Source: Pedobacter africanus | Lineage (GTDB): Bacteria > Bacteroidota > Bacteroidia > Sphingobacteriales > Sphingobacteriaceae | Length of the DNA: 64,000 nucleotides | Direction: 5' to 3' | Assembly (NCBI RefSeq): GCF_900176535.1 | Contig: NZ_FWXT01000001.1 | Location: forward strand, 3,162,001 to 3,226,000 | Shown here: positions 8,217 through 16,932 of the stretch, piece by piece | How positions within the stretch are numbered: the first letter of the stretch is position 1 | Layout: every line of letters begins with the position of its first letter | Notes under the pieces: model-generated | The model's database searches: none | What the model was told of the DNA's origin: nothing | Seen by the model: the letters and a program-made list of their open reading frames with translations, nothing else | Program-made: the position numbers and the translations under genes

Positions 8217-9605
8217 TTACAAGTTTTTGGTGTCTTTATTTCTTTCTTCCCACAACTTAGCAAAGGATTTGGGGGCCACTTCAGGCATATTGCGGTATTT
8301 ACCCCAGATTTTTTTAAACATGAACTTTAGAAAAAAGTTCTTTATCTTTCCGCTAAAGCCATCCATTCTTTTTCTTTTCAGCATGCCAATCTTCCAGATC
8401 TTCCAGCCGATTTCCTCTGTTTTTGTATTTTCGTGCTGCCTGGCTGCATCCCTTCGGTTAAGTAGCAGCATTTTGTGTATGTCTATCTTAACAGGGCAGA
8501 CTTCCGAGCATTTGCCACACAAGCTCGAAGCATAACTCAGGTGCTTAAACTCTTTCATTCCCTTTAAATGCGGGGTAATGATAGAACCGATGGGTCCACT
8601 ATAAGTTGTATTGTAGGTATGACCGCCAATATTTTTATAAACCGGACAAGCATTAAGACAGGCACCGCAACGGATACAATACAGTCCCTGGCGCTGCTCT
8701 TTCTGTGCCAGCAAATTGGTGCGGCCATTGTCCAGCAAAATCACATACATTTCCTCAGGCCCATCTGTTTCATCACCACGTTTAGGGCCACTTAAAATGG
8801 TATTGTAAACGGTTAAGTTTTGGCCTGTACCATGACTGGCAAGTAAGGGCCAGAAGAGGTCGAGGTCGGCCATAGAAGGGATGACCTTTTCAATGCCTAC
8901 TATCGCGATGTGTATTTTTGGAAAAGTAGTACACAACCGGGCATTTCCTTCATTTTCGGTTAAGGCAATGCTTCCTGTATCCGCAATCAGGAAATTCCCT
9001 CCGCTAATACCGATATCTGCACTCAGGTATTTCTCCCTTAAAAGCTCCCGGGCTTTATGGGTCAGCTGCTCGGGTGTATAATCCAGAGGAGTTCCAAATT
9101 TTTCATGGAACAGTTTTGCAATATCCTCTTTACTGAGGTGCATGGCGGGTGTTACAATGTGGTAGGGGTGTTGCCCAAGAAGTTGAACGATGTACTCTCC
9201 AAGGTCGCTTTCCAGCGATTCTATTCCATGTTCTCCAAGAAATTCATTAAGGTGAATTTCCTCGGTGGTCATGGATTTTGACTTAATGACCGTTTTGCCC
9301 CCGCTCTTATTAATGATGTTGAGGATTTCTTTTTGAGCTTCCTGTGCATCTGTTGCCCAAATGACTTTCCCTCCGCGACGCTGAAAGTTGGATTCAAACT
9401 CGGGCAGATATTTATCCAGGTTCTCCATCACGCGCCATTTGATGACATGAGCTTTCTTCTTGGAGTTTTCCAGATTTTCGAACTTGGATAGTCCACGCTC
9501 TACAGCAGTGTTGTACCTGCCAATATTGAAGTTAATTGTTTTGCGATGTCCTAAATCAAAGGCTTTTTCATCCGCCTTCACCAAAAATTCCTCAGATACC
9601 TTCAT
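8217..9605 (-). CDS. lutB: LutB-like iron-sulfur protein of lactate utilisation
   Basis: A LUD-domain protein (residues ~50-300) followed by a ferredoxin-like part with CIRCGACLNACP and CGKCSEVCP, binding two 4Fe-4S clusters. This matches LutB (YkgF), a subunit of the LutABC L-lactate oxidase. LutA and LutC are not in the window, so they are probably elsewhere. I set the start at the ATG at 9605 (MKVSEEFLVK). The longer frame would use a TTG at 9614 that is part of the promoter -7 box. Co-transcribed with the E1 gene, which suggests linked use of lactate or oxoacids; this is inference. Confidence 0.9.
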   Translation of the reverse strand: MKVSEEFLVKADEKAFDLGHRKTINFNIGRYNTAVERGLSKFENLENSKKKAHVIKWRVMENLDKYLPEFESNFQRRGGKVIWATDAQEAQKEILNIINKSGGKTVIKSKSMTTEEIHLNEFLGEHGIESLESDLGEYIVQLLGQHPYHIVTPAMHLSKEDIAKLFHEKFGTPLDYTPEQLTHKARELLREKYLSADIGISGGNFLIADTGSIALTENEGNARLCTTFPKIHIAIVGIEKVIPSMADLDLFWPLLASHGTGQNLTVYNTILSGPKRGDETDGPEEMYVILLDNGRTNLLAQKEQRQGLYCIRCGACLNACPVYKNIGGHTYNTTYSGPIGSIITPHLKGMKEFKHLSYASSLCGKCSEVCPVKIDIHKMLLLNRRDAARQHENTKTEEIGWKIWKIGMLKRKRMDGFSGKIKNFFLKFMFKKIWGKYRNMPEVAPKSFAKLWEERNKDTKNL

Positions 9606-9611
9606 ATCTTT

Positions 9612-9619
9612 CAAATATA
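9612..9619 (-). promoter_or_regulatory. Promoter -7 box of lutB-E1
   Basis: A perfect TAnnTTTG box (TATATTTG read on the minus strand) ends 6 bases before the lutB ATG at 9605. I see no good TTG at the expected -33 distance, so an activator may be needed. The transcript would start at or within 1-2 bases of the ATG, i.e. be leaderless or nearly so. Confidence 0.5.
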
Positions 9620-9664
9620 AAAATAAATCACATTAAGCATTTGTTATGCCAGAGATATATGGCA

Positions 9665-9696
9665 TAAAAAAAGCCTGCCGGCTAAGGACAGGTTTT
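9665..9696 (-). terminator. Terminator after the M28 peptidase gene
   Basis: Read on the minus strand, AAACCTG (from 9689-9695) pairs with CAGGCTT (from 9671-9677) with one G-U, around an 11-base loop, followed by seven T residues. It lies just after the M28 stop at 9704 and separates the tatC-rpiB-M28 unit from lutB. Confidence 0.7.
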
Positions 9697-9703
9697 CTGT
9701 AAT

Positions 9704-11293
9704 TTATTTTTTTCGGGTGCCGTCTTCGTTCTTATCAACTACAGGACGCTTCAATCCATTTGCGAGTTCCCAGGCTGTGAAGTAGACCAGTTTTGATCTT
9801 TTGGCCAGCATCGGGAAATCGATCTTGCTGATCTCATCTCCAGGCTGGTGATAATCTTCATGGACACCGTTAAAATAGAAGATAACGGGGATGCCATGCT
9901 TGGCAAAGTTGTAATGATCTGAACGGTAGTAAAAGCGGTTGGGGTCTGTACGGTTGTTGTACCGTTCATCGAGATTCATTTTTACATAATCCTTGTTCGC
10001 TTTTTTACCTATGCGATCCAGGTCGGTACTCAGCATGTCCGAGCCGATGATGTAGACAAAATTGTTGTCAGATGCGTGGTCTTTGTCGCCCCGCCCAATC
10101 ATGTCAATATTTAAATTGGTGATGGTATTGGCCAGCGGAAATACAGGATATTCAGAATACCACTCAGAGCCAAGCAAGCCTTTCTCTTCACCTGTAACGG
10201 TCATAAACAATATGCTCCTCTTAGGTCCCTTGCCAGCTTTTTTTGCTTTGGCAAAAGCTTCGGCAATCATAAGAACGCCTGTTGTTCCTGAGCCATCATC
10301 GTCTGCCCCATTGTTGATCTTATCGTCACCTTTGGCATTTGCATCGATGCCTATGTGGTCGTAATGTGCTGTGATTACCAGTACCTCTTTCTTTAATTTA
10401 GGATCAGAGCCCTCGAGAAAGCCCAGCACATTTTCGGCCCTTACTTTTGTTTCAGTTTTTTGTGCACTGGCTGTAACAGCTACCTTTAGTTCCTGCGAAG
10501 CGGGTTTGCCGCTTTCAGCTATTTTCTTTTTTATCGCTTCAACATTGGTCTTTGCCACTTTAAACAATTGGTTAGCAATGGCTGTCCCAATATAAACCAC
10601 TGGTGTGCCTTGTGGGCTGTTCATGCGTTCAACGTTTTCTTTGGTTTTCATGATCATTTGTCTCGACTGCAGATAACTTTTTAAGTTATCTGGCATATTG
10701 TCGACCATAGGATCTATAACCAGTACTGCTTTCGCTTTATTGTCCGACAGGTATTTGATTTTGCTGTTAATATTTCCCCCTGCGTTTTTTGCGGCTGAAC
10801 CTGCCGGATCACCTGATTTAAAGATCATGACTACCTTACCGGCAACATTCTGGCTTTCAAAATCATTATAACCTTCTTTATTCAATCCATAACCGGCAAA
10901 CAGCACTTGTCCGCAATTAAAGGCAAAGCCATTTGCAGACACCGACGATGGCATGATATAAAAATCTTTTAAAGGTTCTACTGGCTGCCCTTCTACTGTT
11001 AAAATCTGAGCCATCCCAAAAGTAACCATATCAACCGGCTGAAAATAATCTCCGTTTACCGGACCCTTTAAACCCAGGGTTTTAAAATGTTCGCGAATGT
11101 AATCTGCGGCCATCCATCCCCCCTTGGTACCGGTTTCACGGCCTTCGTACGCATCTGAGGCCAGTATGGAGAGGTGCTTATAGGCATTGTCTTTATTGAT
11201 CGTTTGACTAAACCTTATGGCATCTTTATTTTGCGCAATGGCAGTGCAGCCCATTAATAAGACAAGTGCAGTATAAATTAAGTGCTTTTTCAT
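9704..11293 (-). CDS. Secreted M28 family metallopeptidase
   Basis: A 529-residue exported peptidase. The start MKKHLIYTALVLLMGC at 11293 gives a clean signal sequence; LMGC could be a lipobox, or AIAQ a type I cleavage site. A PA-like domain is inserted around residues 130-270. The M28 zinc ligands are visible in order: ITAHYDHIG (His), NGADDDGSGT (Asp), TGEEKGLLGS (catalytic Glu-Glu), NIDMIGRG (Asp) and YRSDHYNFAKHGIP (His). The family removes N-terminal residues or cuts small peptides outside the cytoplasm. A start at 11311 would overlap rpiB and precede the signal sequence, so I reject it. It is the last gene of tatC-rpiB-M28. Confidence 0.92.
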   Translation of the reverse strand: MKKHLIYTALVLLMGCTAIAQNKDAIRFSQTINKDNAYKHLSILASDAYEGRETGTKGGWMAADYIREHFKTLGLKGPVNGDYFQPVDMVTFGMAQILTVEGQPVEPLKDFYIMPSSVSANGFAFNCGQVLFAGYGLNKEGYNDFESQNVAGKVVMIFKSGDPAGSAAKNAGGNINSKIKYLSDNKAKAVLVIDPMVDNMPDNLKSYLQSRQMIMKTKENVERMNSPQGTPVVYIGTAIANQLFKVAKTNVEAIKKKIAESGKPASQELKVAVTASAQKTETKVRAENVLGFLEGSDPKLKKEVLVITAHYDHIGIDANAKGDDKINNGADDDGSGTTGVLMIAEAFAKAKKAGKGPKRSILFMTVTGEEKGLLGSEWYSEYPVFPLANTITNLNIDMIGRGDKDHASDNNFVYIIGSDMLSTDLDRIGKKANKDYVKMNLDERYNNRTDPNRFYYRSDHYNFAKHGIPVIFYFNGVHEDYHQPGDEISKIDFPMLAKRSKLVYFTAWELANGLKRPVVDKNEDGTRKK

Positions 11294-11304
11294 GATCTTT
11301 TGTT

Positions 11305-11745
11305 TTAGCATGACATTTTGTTCACTCTTGTGGCATGTCTTCCACCCTCAAAAGCTGTATTCAAAAAGGTAGCGACCATTTCTTTGGCCAGTTCTTCAGA
11401 AACGAAACGGGCAGGTACACAAATGATGTTCGCATTGTTGTGTTGTCTTGCCAGTTCAGCAATTTCTTTTTGCCAGCAGATGGCTGCGCGGATCTGCTGA
11501 TGTTTATTGGCCGTGATGGCAACTCCGTTGGCGCTACCACAGACCAATATCCCAAAGGTAAATGCCCCACTTTCTACTGCTTCTGCTACCGGGTGAGCAA
11601 AATCAGGATAATCAACAGAGTCGGCCGAATAAGTGCCAAAATCTTTCAACTCATGTCCATTTAAGAATGATTTTATGAGTTCTTTATATTCAAAACCGGC
11701 ATGATCTGCGCCAATAGCAATTTTAAATTTTGTATCTGCTGACAT
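11305..11745 (-). CDS. rpiB: Ribose 5-phosphate isomerase B
   Basis: A 146-residue RpiB/LacAB-family protein. It interconverts ribose 5-phosphate and ribulose 5-phosphate in the pentose phosphate pathway. Visible features are the N-terminal IGADHAGFEYK and catalytic C69 in LVCGSANGVAITANK, the enediol-forming cysteine in this family. The length is normal. It lies between tatC (30 bases upstream) and the M28 peptidase (11 bases downstream), all on the minus strand, and is probably translated from one mRNA. Confidence 0.95.
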   Translation of the reverse strand: MSADTKFKIAIGADHAGFEYKELIKSFLNGHELKDFGTYSADSVDYPDFAHPVAEAVESGAFTFGILVCGSANGVAITANKHQQIRAAICWQKEIAELARQHNNANIICVPARFVSEELAKEMVATFLNTAFEGGRHATRVNKMSC

Positions 11746-11775
11746 TTCTGTTATTTATATTTGGTTGATAAATGT

Positions 11776-12669
11776 TTACGATTTCTTTATTTTGGCTACA
11801 CCGTATAGCTCTTTGTTTCTTTTTCGTTCAATATTTGCTGAAATAAATATACTCAGTTCATAGAGAATAAATAATGGCAATGCGACTACAAGCATGGTCA
11901 GGATATCTGGCGTAGGGGTTACAACAGCTGCAATTATCAGAATAACCACTGCTGCGTACCTTCTGGTAGAACGCATAAATGCAGGTGTCATAATTCCGAA
12001 TTTAGATAAGATATAAATGACTACCGGAAGCTGGAAAATGATTCCTGAACCAATGGTAAGTGTGGCTACTGAAGAAAGATAAGAGGAGATGGTAAAGGTA
12101 TTTTCTATGTCAGGGCTTACCGTGAAATTTGTCAGAAAGTTAACAGACAACGGGCACACAATGTAGTATCCAAACAGGATGCCAATAAAGAACAAAATAG
12201 AGGCAAAGGTTACAAAACTGCTGGCAGATTTGCGCTCATTTGCATGCAATGCAGGTTTAACGAAGAGCCAGAGCTCGAAAAGTATGTATGGAATGCCCAA
12301 GGCTATACCGACCATTACGCAGGCATTGATCTGCAGGGTAAATTGCCCGGCCATTTCTGTATTGATGATCTTGGCATCGATATGGGTAATACAAAAATCA
12401 GAACCAACAAGGCTTGGCCATGCTTCGGCCATTTTGCACATCATTCTATAGGTCCAGAAATTGGGGTTCTTTGGCCCCATGATCAACTCATTGAATATAA
12501 AGTCTGAAAACCAAAATGCTCCGGCGGTGAGTATAACCACAACCAATAATGCACGGAGTAAATGCTTCCTGAGTACATCAATATGGTCAAAGAAAGACAT
12601 CTCAGCCTCTAAAGTTTTTCCTTTTTCTTTTATGGCCCCAATCAGGTCGCGCTTTTTATTTTCGCTCAT
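11776..12669 (-). CDS. tatC: TatC, twin-arginine translocase subunit
   Basis: A 297-residue membrane protein with six predicted helices and the TatC core: EAEMSFFDHIDVLRKHLLRAL at the N-terminus (cut here as FFDHIDVLRKHLL), then FELWLFVKPALHANERK and the PTPDILTMLVVALPLFILYELSI end. TatC recognises twin-arginine signal peptides and forms the receptor of the Tat pathway for folded proteins. No tatA is adjacent. It is the first gene of a unit with rpiB and the M28 peptidase. The acc operon terminator lies just upstream. Confidence 0.96.
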   Translation of the reverse strand: MSENKKRDLIGAIKEKGKTLEAEMSFFDHIDVLRKHLLRALLVVVILTAGAFWFSDFIFNELIMGPKNPNFWTYRMMCKMAEAWPSLVGSDFCITHIDAKIINTEMAGQFTLQINACVMVGIALGIPYILFELWLFVKPALHANERKSASSFVTFASILFFIGILFGYYIVCPLSVNFLTNFTVSPDIENTFTISSYLSSVATLTIGSGIIFQLPVVIYILSKFGIMTPAFMRSTRRYAAVVILIIAAVVTPTPDILTMLVVALPLFILYELSIFISANIERKRNKELYGVAKIKKS

Positions 12670-12686
12670 GTGTGTTATTTGTAAAA

Positions 12687-12720
12687 CAAAAATACCATTC
12701 TTTTATTTAGAATGGTATTT
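12687..12720 (-). terminator. Terminator of the fatty-acid operon (after accC)
   Basis: A 12-base-pair stem, 12690-12701 with 12709-12720 (AAATACCATTCT and its complement), has a 7-base loop. On the minus strand it is followed by TTTTTGTTTT. It lies 60 bases after the accC stop and before tatC. Confidence 0.75.
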
Positions 12721-12779
12721 ACGGTTAAAATCTGACAAATAGTTTTTTCAACTGTATAACTTATATTTTATCAGTGAGT

Positions 12780-14123
12780 TTATCCTTCTGAAAACTCGAA
12801 AGTTTCCATAAATTTAGTCGTAAAGTTACCGGCCCTAAAGTTAGGATCTTTCATTAATTTCAGGTGAAATGGTATCGTAGTTTTTACACCTTCTATCACA
12901 AATTCACTTAGTGCGCGTTCCATAGTACTAATGGCTTCCTCGCGGGTTTGCGCAACACAGATCAATTTGGCGATCATCGAATCGTAATTTGGAGGAATCT
13001 GATAACCCGCATAAACATGTGTATCTACCCTTACACCATGACCGCCCGGTGAGTGGAAATTGGTAATTTTACCTGGAGAAGGCCTGAAATTGTTGAAAGG
13101 ATCTTCTGCATTTATCCTGCATTCAATGGCATGCATATCCGGCATGTAGTTTTTTCCGGAGATCGGAACACCCGAAGCAACTTTTATCTGCTCTTTGATC
13201 AGATCGTAGTTGATCACTTCTTCGGTTACCGGATGCTCTACCTGGATACGGGTATTCATTTCCATGAAATAGAAGTTGCGGTGCTTGTCGACCAGGAACT
13301 CTATGGTGCCTGCCCCTTCATACTGTACGGCAATAGCTCCTTTTATGGCCGCTTCCCCCATTTTTTCACGAAGTTCAGGAGTCATAAACGGCGATGGTGC
13401 CTCTTCTACCAATTTCTGGTGCCTGCGCTGAATAGAACAATCGCGCTCAGATAAGTGACAGGCTTTACCATACTGGTCACCAATAATCTGTATCTCGATG
13501 TGGCGCGGGTCTTCAATGTATTTTTCCAGGTAAAGGCCATCGTTGCCGAAGGCAGCACCTGATTCTTGCCTGGCACTATCCCAGGCATTTTCAAAATCTT
13601 CATCTTTCCAAACCACACGCATCCCGCGGCCACCGCCACCAGCGGTTGCTTTTAGAATTACCGGATAGCCTATTTCATTTGCAAGTCTGATCCCTTCTTT
13701 TACGTTTTCAAGCAATCCCTCTGATCCTGGGATGGTAGGTACGCCTGCCAGCTTCATGGTTTCTTTGGCTGATGCTTTATCACCCATTGAATTGATCTGC
13801 TCTGGAGTTGCACCGATAAACTTGATCCCATAATCGCGGCAAACGGAAGAAAACTTAGCATTTTCAGATAAAAAACCGTAACCTGGGTGTATGGCATCAG
13901 CATTGGTCAGTTCAGCAGCAGAGATGATATTTGGAATGCTCAGGTAAGAGTCCTTACTTGGGGGAGGGCCAATACAAACAGCTTCATCAGCAAAGCGCAC
14001 ATGTAAACTCTCCCTATCGGCAGTAGAATACACAGCTACGGTTTTGATGCCCATTTCTTTACAGGTACGAATAATACGCAAGGCAATCTCGCCCCTGTTG
14101 GCAATTAGTATTTTTTTAAACAT
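12780..14123 (-). CDS. accC: Biotin carboxylase subunit of acetyl-CoA carboxylase
   Basis: A 447-residue ATP-grasp enzyme, the normal AccC length. It carboxylates biotin on AccB, the first half of malonyl-CoA synthesis. Visible motifs: MFKKILIANRGEIALRIIRTC at the start (given here as FKKILIANRGEIALRII), the glycine-rich loop KATAGGGGRGMR, the biotin-binding HLSERDCSIQRRHQK, the metal-binding FYFMEMNTRIQVEHPVTE and the RINAEDP region. It follows accB by 14 bases and is the last gene of the fatty-acid unit, before the terminator at 12690-12720. Confidence 0.98.
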   Translation of the reverse strand: MFKKILIANRGEIALRIIRTCKEMGIKTVAVYSTADRESLHVRFADEAVCIGPPPSKDSYLSIPNIISAAELTNADAIHPGYGFLSENAKFSSVCRDYGIKFIGATPEQINSMGDKASAKETMKLAGVPTIPGSEGLLENVKEGIRLANEIGYPVILKATAGGGGRGMRVVWKDEDFENAWDSARQESGAAFGNDGLYLEKYIEDPRHIEIQIIGDQYGKACHLSERDCSIQRRHQKLVEEAPSPFMTPELREKMGEAAIKGAIAVQYEGAGTIEFLVDKHRNFYFMEMNTRIQVEHPVTEEVINYDLIKEQIKVASGVPISGKNYMPDMHAIECRINAEDPFNNFRPSPGKITNFHSPGGHGVRVDTHVYAGYQIPPNYDSMIAKLICVAQTREEAISTMERALSEFVIEGVKTTIPFHLKLMKDPNFRAGNFTTKFMETFEFSEG

Positions 14124-14137
14124 ATACTTCCTTCCGA

Positions 14138-14611
14138 TTAAATCGGTTCTACTAAAAATAAAGGTTGATCGTATTCCACAGGAGATGCGTTTTCAACAAG
14201 AACTTTTACGATTCTTCCTGATACTTCACTTTCAATCTCATTAAAGAGTTTCATGGCTTCAATAATACATACCACTTTTCCTGAAGCAATCTCATCACCT
14301 ACGTTTGCAAATGCTGGTTTTTCCGGGCTTGCAGAGCGGTAGAAAGTACCAATCATTGGCGATTTGATGGTGATGTATTTTGAGGTATCTTCAACAGGTG
14401 CAGCTTTTGGTTCTGTTGGGGCAATAGGTTGTGGTGCAGCAGCAGCTGGCACAACAGCAGGTGCAATCTGGGCAGGTACAGTTGCCTGAACAATTGTCGG
14501 AGCCTGATTGGTTTTAATTGTAATTTTGAAGTTTTCCTGCTCAATTGCAACTTCATTTACGCCCGAACGAGAAACAAATTTAATAAGTTCCTGAATTTGT
14601 TTAATATCCAT
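14138..14611 (-). CDS. accB: Biotin carboxyl carrier protein of acetyl-CoA carboxylase
   Basis: A 157-residue carrier protein. The C-terminal biotinyl domain (residues ~80-157) has EAMKLFNEIESE, with biotin on K121. A flexible Ala/Pro-rich linker (residues ~43-72) precedes it, as usual. The N-terminus IQELIKFVSRSGVNEVAIE is the typical AccB helix. It passes the carboxyl group from AccC to the carboxyltransferase; accA and accD are not in the window. Confidence 0.97.
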   Translation of the reverse strand: MDIKQIQELIKFVSRSGVNEVAIEQENFKITIKTNQAPTIVQATVPAQIAPAVVPAAAAPQPIAPTEPKAAPVEDTSKYITIKSPMIGTFYRSASPEKPAFANVGDEIASGKVVCIIEAMKLFNEIESEVSGRIVKVLVENASPVEYDQPLFLVEPI

Positions 14612-14684
14612 TTTTTAGGTGTTATAGTAGAAAAAATAGTACGTCTTAAGAACTATCTAAGTTAATATTATTTATTTTATAAAG

Positions 14685-15674
14685 TTAATAAGCCCATTTT
14701 AAATAAACGGAACCCCAGGTAAAGCCTCCTCCAAATGCGGCCAATATTACATTGTCTCCTTTTTTCAGTTGATTTTCCCACTCCCATAAACACAATGGAA
14801 TAGTTCCGTTTGTGGTATTGCCATAACGTTGAATGTTGATCATCACTTTCTCTGAGCCTACACCCATTCTGGAAGCCGTAGCATCAATAATACGTTTGTT
14901 GGCCTGATGTGGAACCAGCCAGGTTACTGCTTCTGAAGTCAGACTATTGCGTTCCATGATTTCGGCTGCTACATCGGCCATATTGGTAACTGCAAATTTA
15001 AACACGGCCTGACCTTCCTGGTAAACCACATGCTCGTTATTGTCTATGGTTTCATGAGTTGCGGGTCTGGCAGAACCACCAGCTTTCTGGTGTAAAAACT
15101 GTTTCCCTGAACCGTCAGTCCTCAGAATAGAATCCATCACGCCAAGCCCTTCTTCGTTGGGTTCAAGGAGCACAGCTCCACAGCCATCACCAAAAATGAT
15201 GCAGGTAGTACGATCCTGGTAATTGATGATGGACGACATTTTATCACCACCTACAACCAGAACTTTTTTGTGCTTGCCAGATTCAATGAATTGAGAGGCA
15301 GTCGATAATCCGAAAATAAATCCTGAACAGGCAGCCTGAAGATCATAACCCCAGGCGTTTTTTGCGCCGATTTTATCGGCTAGTATATTGGCTGATGCCG
15401 GAAAAGGCATATCAGGAGTAGTGGTACAAAAGATGATCAGTTCAATTTCTTCAGCGCTGATACCGCGTTTTTTAAGCAAGCCATTTACAGCATGTACCGC
15501 CATATCCGAGGTGCCCAATCCTTCGCCTTTTAATATTCTTCGCTCTTTGATGCCTGTTCTGGATGTAATCCATTCATCGGTAGTGTCTACAATCGATTCA
15601 AGCTCTTTGTTGGTCAGTACATAGTCTGGTACATAACCATGAACAGCTGTAATCGCAGCGTGAATTTTATTCAT
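14685..15674 (-). CDS. fabH: 3-oxoacyl-ACP synthase III (FabH)
   Basis: A 329-residue KAS III. It condenses a short acyl-CoA with malonyl-ACP to start fatty-acid chains; in Bacteroidota branched primers are common (family knowledge). Catalytic residues are visible: C116 in LQAACSGFIFG, His in WLVPHQANKRI and Asn in GNTTNGTIPL. It lies 11 bases downstream of plsX in the transcript and 73 bases upstream of accB. Its branched substrate may link it to the E1 dehydrogenase at 6.2-8.2 kb, but that is inference. Confidence 0.97.
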   Translation of the reverse strand: MNKIHAAITAVHGYVPDYVLTNKELESIVDTTDEWITSRTGIKERRILKGEGLGTSDMAVHAVNGLLKKRGISAEEIELIIFCTTTPDMPFPASANILADKIGAKNAWGYDLQAACSGFIFGLSTASQFIESGKHKKVLVVGGDKMSSIINYQDRTTCIIFGDGCGAVLLEPNEEGLGVMDSILRTDGSGKQFLHQKAGGSARPATHETIDNNEHVVYQEGQAVFKFAVTNMADVAAEIMERNSLTSEAVTWLVPHQANKRIIDATASRMGVGSEKVMINIQRYGNTTNGTIPLCLWEWENQLKKGDNVILAAFGGGFTWGSVYLKWAY

Positions 15675-15685
15675 TTTATCTAAAA

Positions 15686-16624
15686 TTATTTAAATGCGGC
15701 CTGTATTTTTCCAACCAAGCCAGTTGTAATCATGTCTCTGGACTGCAGGATCATGTTTTTTACGGCAGTAGGGCTTGAAATGCCATGGCCGATGATCACA
15801 GGAGCGTTTACCCCTAAAACAGGGCTTCCTCCGTAGTTCTCATAGTTAAAGCGATCAAAGAACTCATCCTTTAAACCTCTTTTTAAGGTTAACACGTAAA
15901 ACGATTCAGCAAGTTTTAGCATTACATTTCCCGTAAAACCGTCGCAAACAATAACGTCAGCCTTGTCGTTAAATAAATCCCTTCCTTCCACATTGCCCAC
16001 AAAATTAAACAGCTTGGTATCTTTCATTAAGGGGAAGGTAGCCAGGCTCAGCATGTTACCTTTTTCATCTTCTTCGCCAATATTCATCAATGCAACTTTA
16101 GGCGCCTTGATGCCCATTACATTTTCAGCATACAGGCTACCCAGAACGCCAAATTGGAGTAAGGTATCTGGTTTACAATCGGCATTGGCGCCAACGTCAA
16201 CCATGAGGCCTACACCACCGCTTAATTTTGGAAGAAAAGTAGAAAGACAAGGTCTGATGATGCCAGGAATAGTTTTTACACTAAATACGGCACCTACTAG
16301 CATTGCTCCGGAGTTTCCTGCACTGGCAAAGGAATCCAGTTTACCTTCTTTCAGTAAATTGAACCCAACAGAAATGCTTGAGTTAGGCTTTTGAACAATA
16401 GCCTTAGTGGGATGTTCGCCCATACCGATTACTTCTTCGGTATGAACATATTCAAAGTGATCAGGATTGAATCCGTTTTCGGATAGGAGGGGCTTAATCT
16501 GCTGGGTATCTCCGATAAGCACCAAGTGTTCATCTGGAGACAACAATGGATGAGCAGCTATTGCTCCTAAAACATTTGCTTTAGGAGCATAGTCTCCGCC
16601 CATTATATCGAGACCTATTTTCAT
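15686..16624 (-). CDS. plsX: PlsX, phosphate acyltransferase
   Basis: A 312-residue PlsX. It makes acyl-phosphate from acyl-ACP for phospholipid synthesis. The start MKIGLDIMGGDYAPKA at 16624 is the conserved N-terminus; the nine extra codons up to 16651 are not. Other family segments are GNSGAMLVGA, LMVDVGANADCKP, NIGEEDEKGN and VCDGFTGNVMLK. It sits between rpmF and fabH, the standard order. Confidence 0.96.
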   Translation of the reverse strand: MKIGLDIMGGDYAPKANVLGAIAAHPLLSPDEHLVLIGDTQQIKPLLSENGFNPDHFEYVHTEEVIGMGEHPTKAIVQKPNSSISVGFNLLKEGKLDSFASAGNSGAMLVGAVFSVKTIPGIIRPCLSTFLPKLSGGVGLMVDVGANADCKPDTLLQFGVLGSLYAENVMGIKAPKVALMNIGEEDEKGNMLSLATFPLMKDTKLFNFVGNVEGRDLFNDKADVIVCDGFTGNVMLKLAESFYVLTLKRGLKDEFFDRFNYENYGGSPVLGVNAPVIIGHGISSPTAVKNMILQSRDMITTGLVGKIQAAFK

Positions 16625-16722
16625 AGTAAAATCAGTTTGTGGACCAGGCAAAATTGCCGCTTTATTAAGGCCTCTAAGTTAAACTATACAGGACTTAAAA
16701 CACAAACTATTTTTCAAGAAAA

Positions 16723-16914
16723 TTAACCTATTGAAGTGTTTTCGATAACCAATTTACCGTTGTAGTATAAGTTACCATCAACGTTGTAAGCGCGGTGAGG
16801 AGTGTGTATTGCACCTGTTGTCTGACAAGTAGCTAAAGAAGGAGCTTCTGCTTTATAGTGAGTTCTTCTCTTATCTCTTCTGCTCTTAGAAACTTTACGT
16901 TTTGGATGTGCCAT
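16723..16914 (-). CDS. rpmF: 50S ribosomal protein L32
   Basis: A 63-residue ribosomal protein with the L32 start MAHPKRKVSKSRRDKRRTH (basic) and the ATCQTTGAIHTPHRAY middle. Only one cysteine is present where zinc-binding L32 forms have four, so this is a zinc-independent form. It lies 18 bases after DUF177 and 98 bases before plsX, as in many bacteria where rpmF couples translation to lipid synthesis genes. Confidence 0.97.
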   Translation of the reverse strand: MAHPKRKVSKSRRDKRRTHYKAEAPSLATCQTTGAIHTPHRAYNVDGNLYYNGKLVIENTSIG

Positions 16915-16932
16915 TGCTGATTTATTTAATTA

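Noticed and set aside
12687..12694. TATTTTTG on the minus strand as the tatC promoter
   Set aside because: It is the tail of the accC terminator and has no -33 element; a chance match in a T-run.
14353..14556. 67-codon Leu/Gln-rich frame inside accB
   Set aside because: A shadow of the Ala/Pro-rich linker of accB in another frame.
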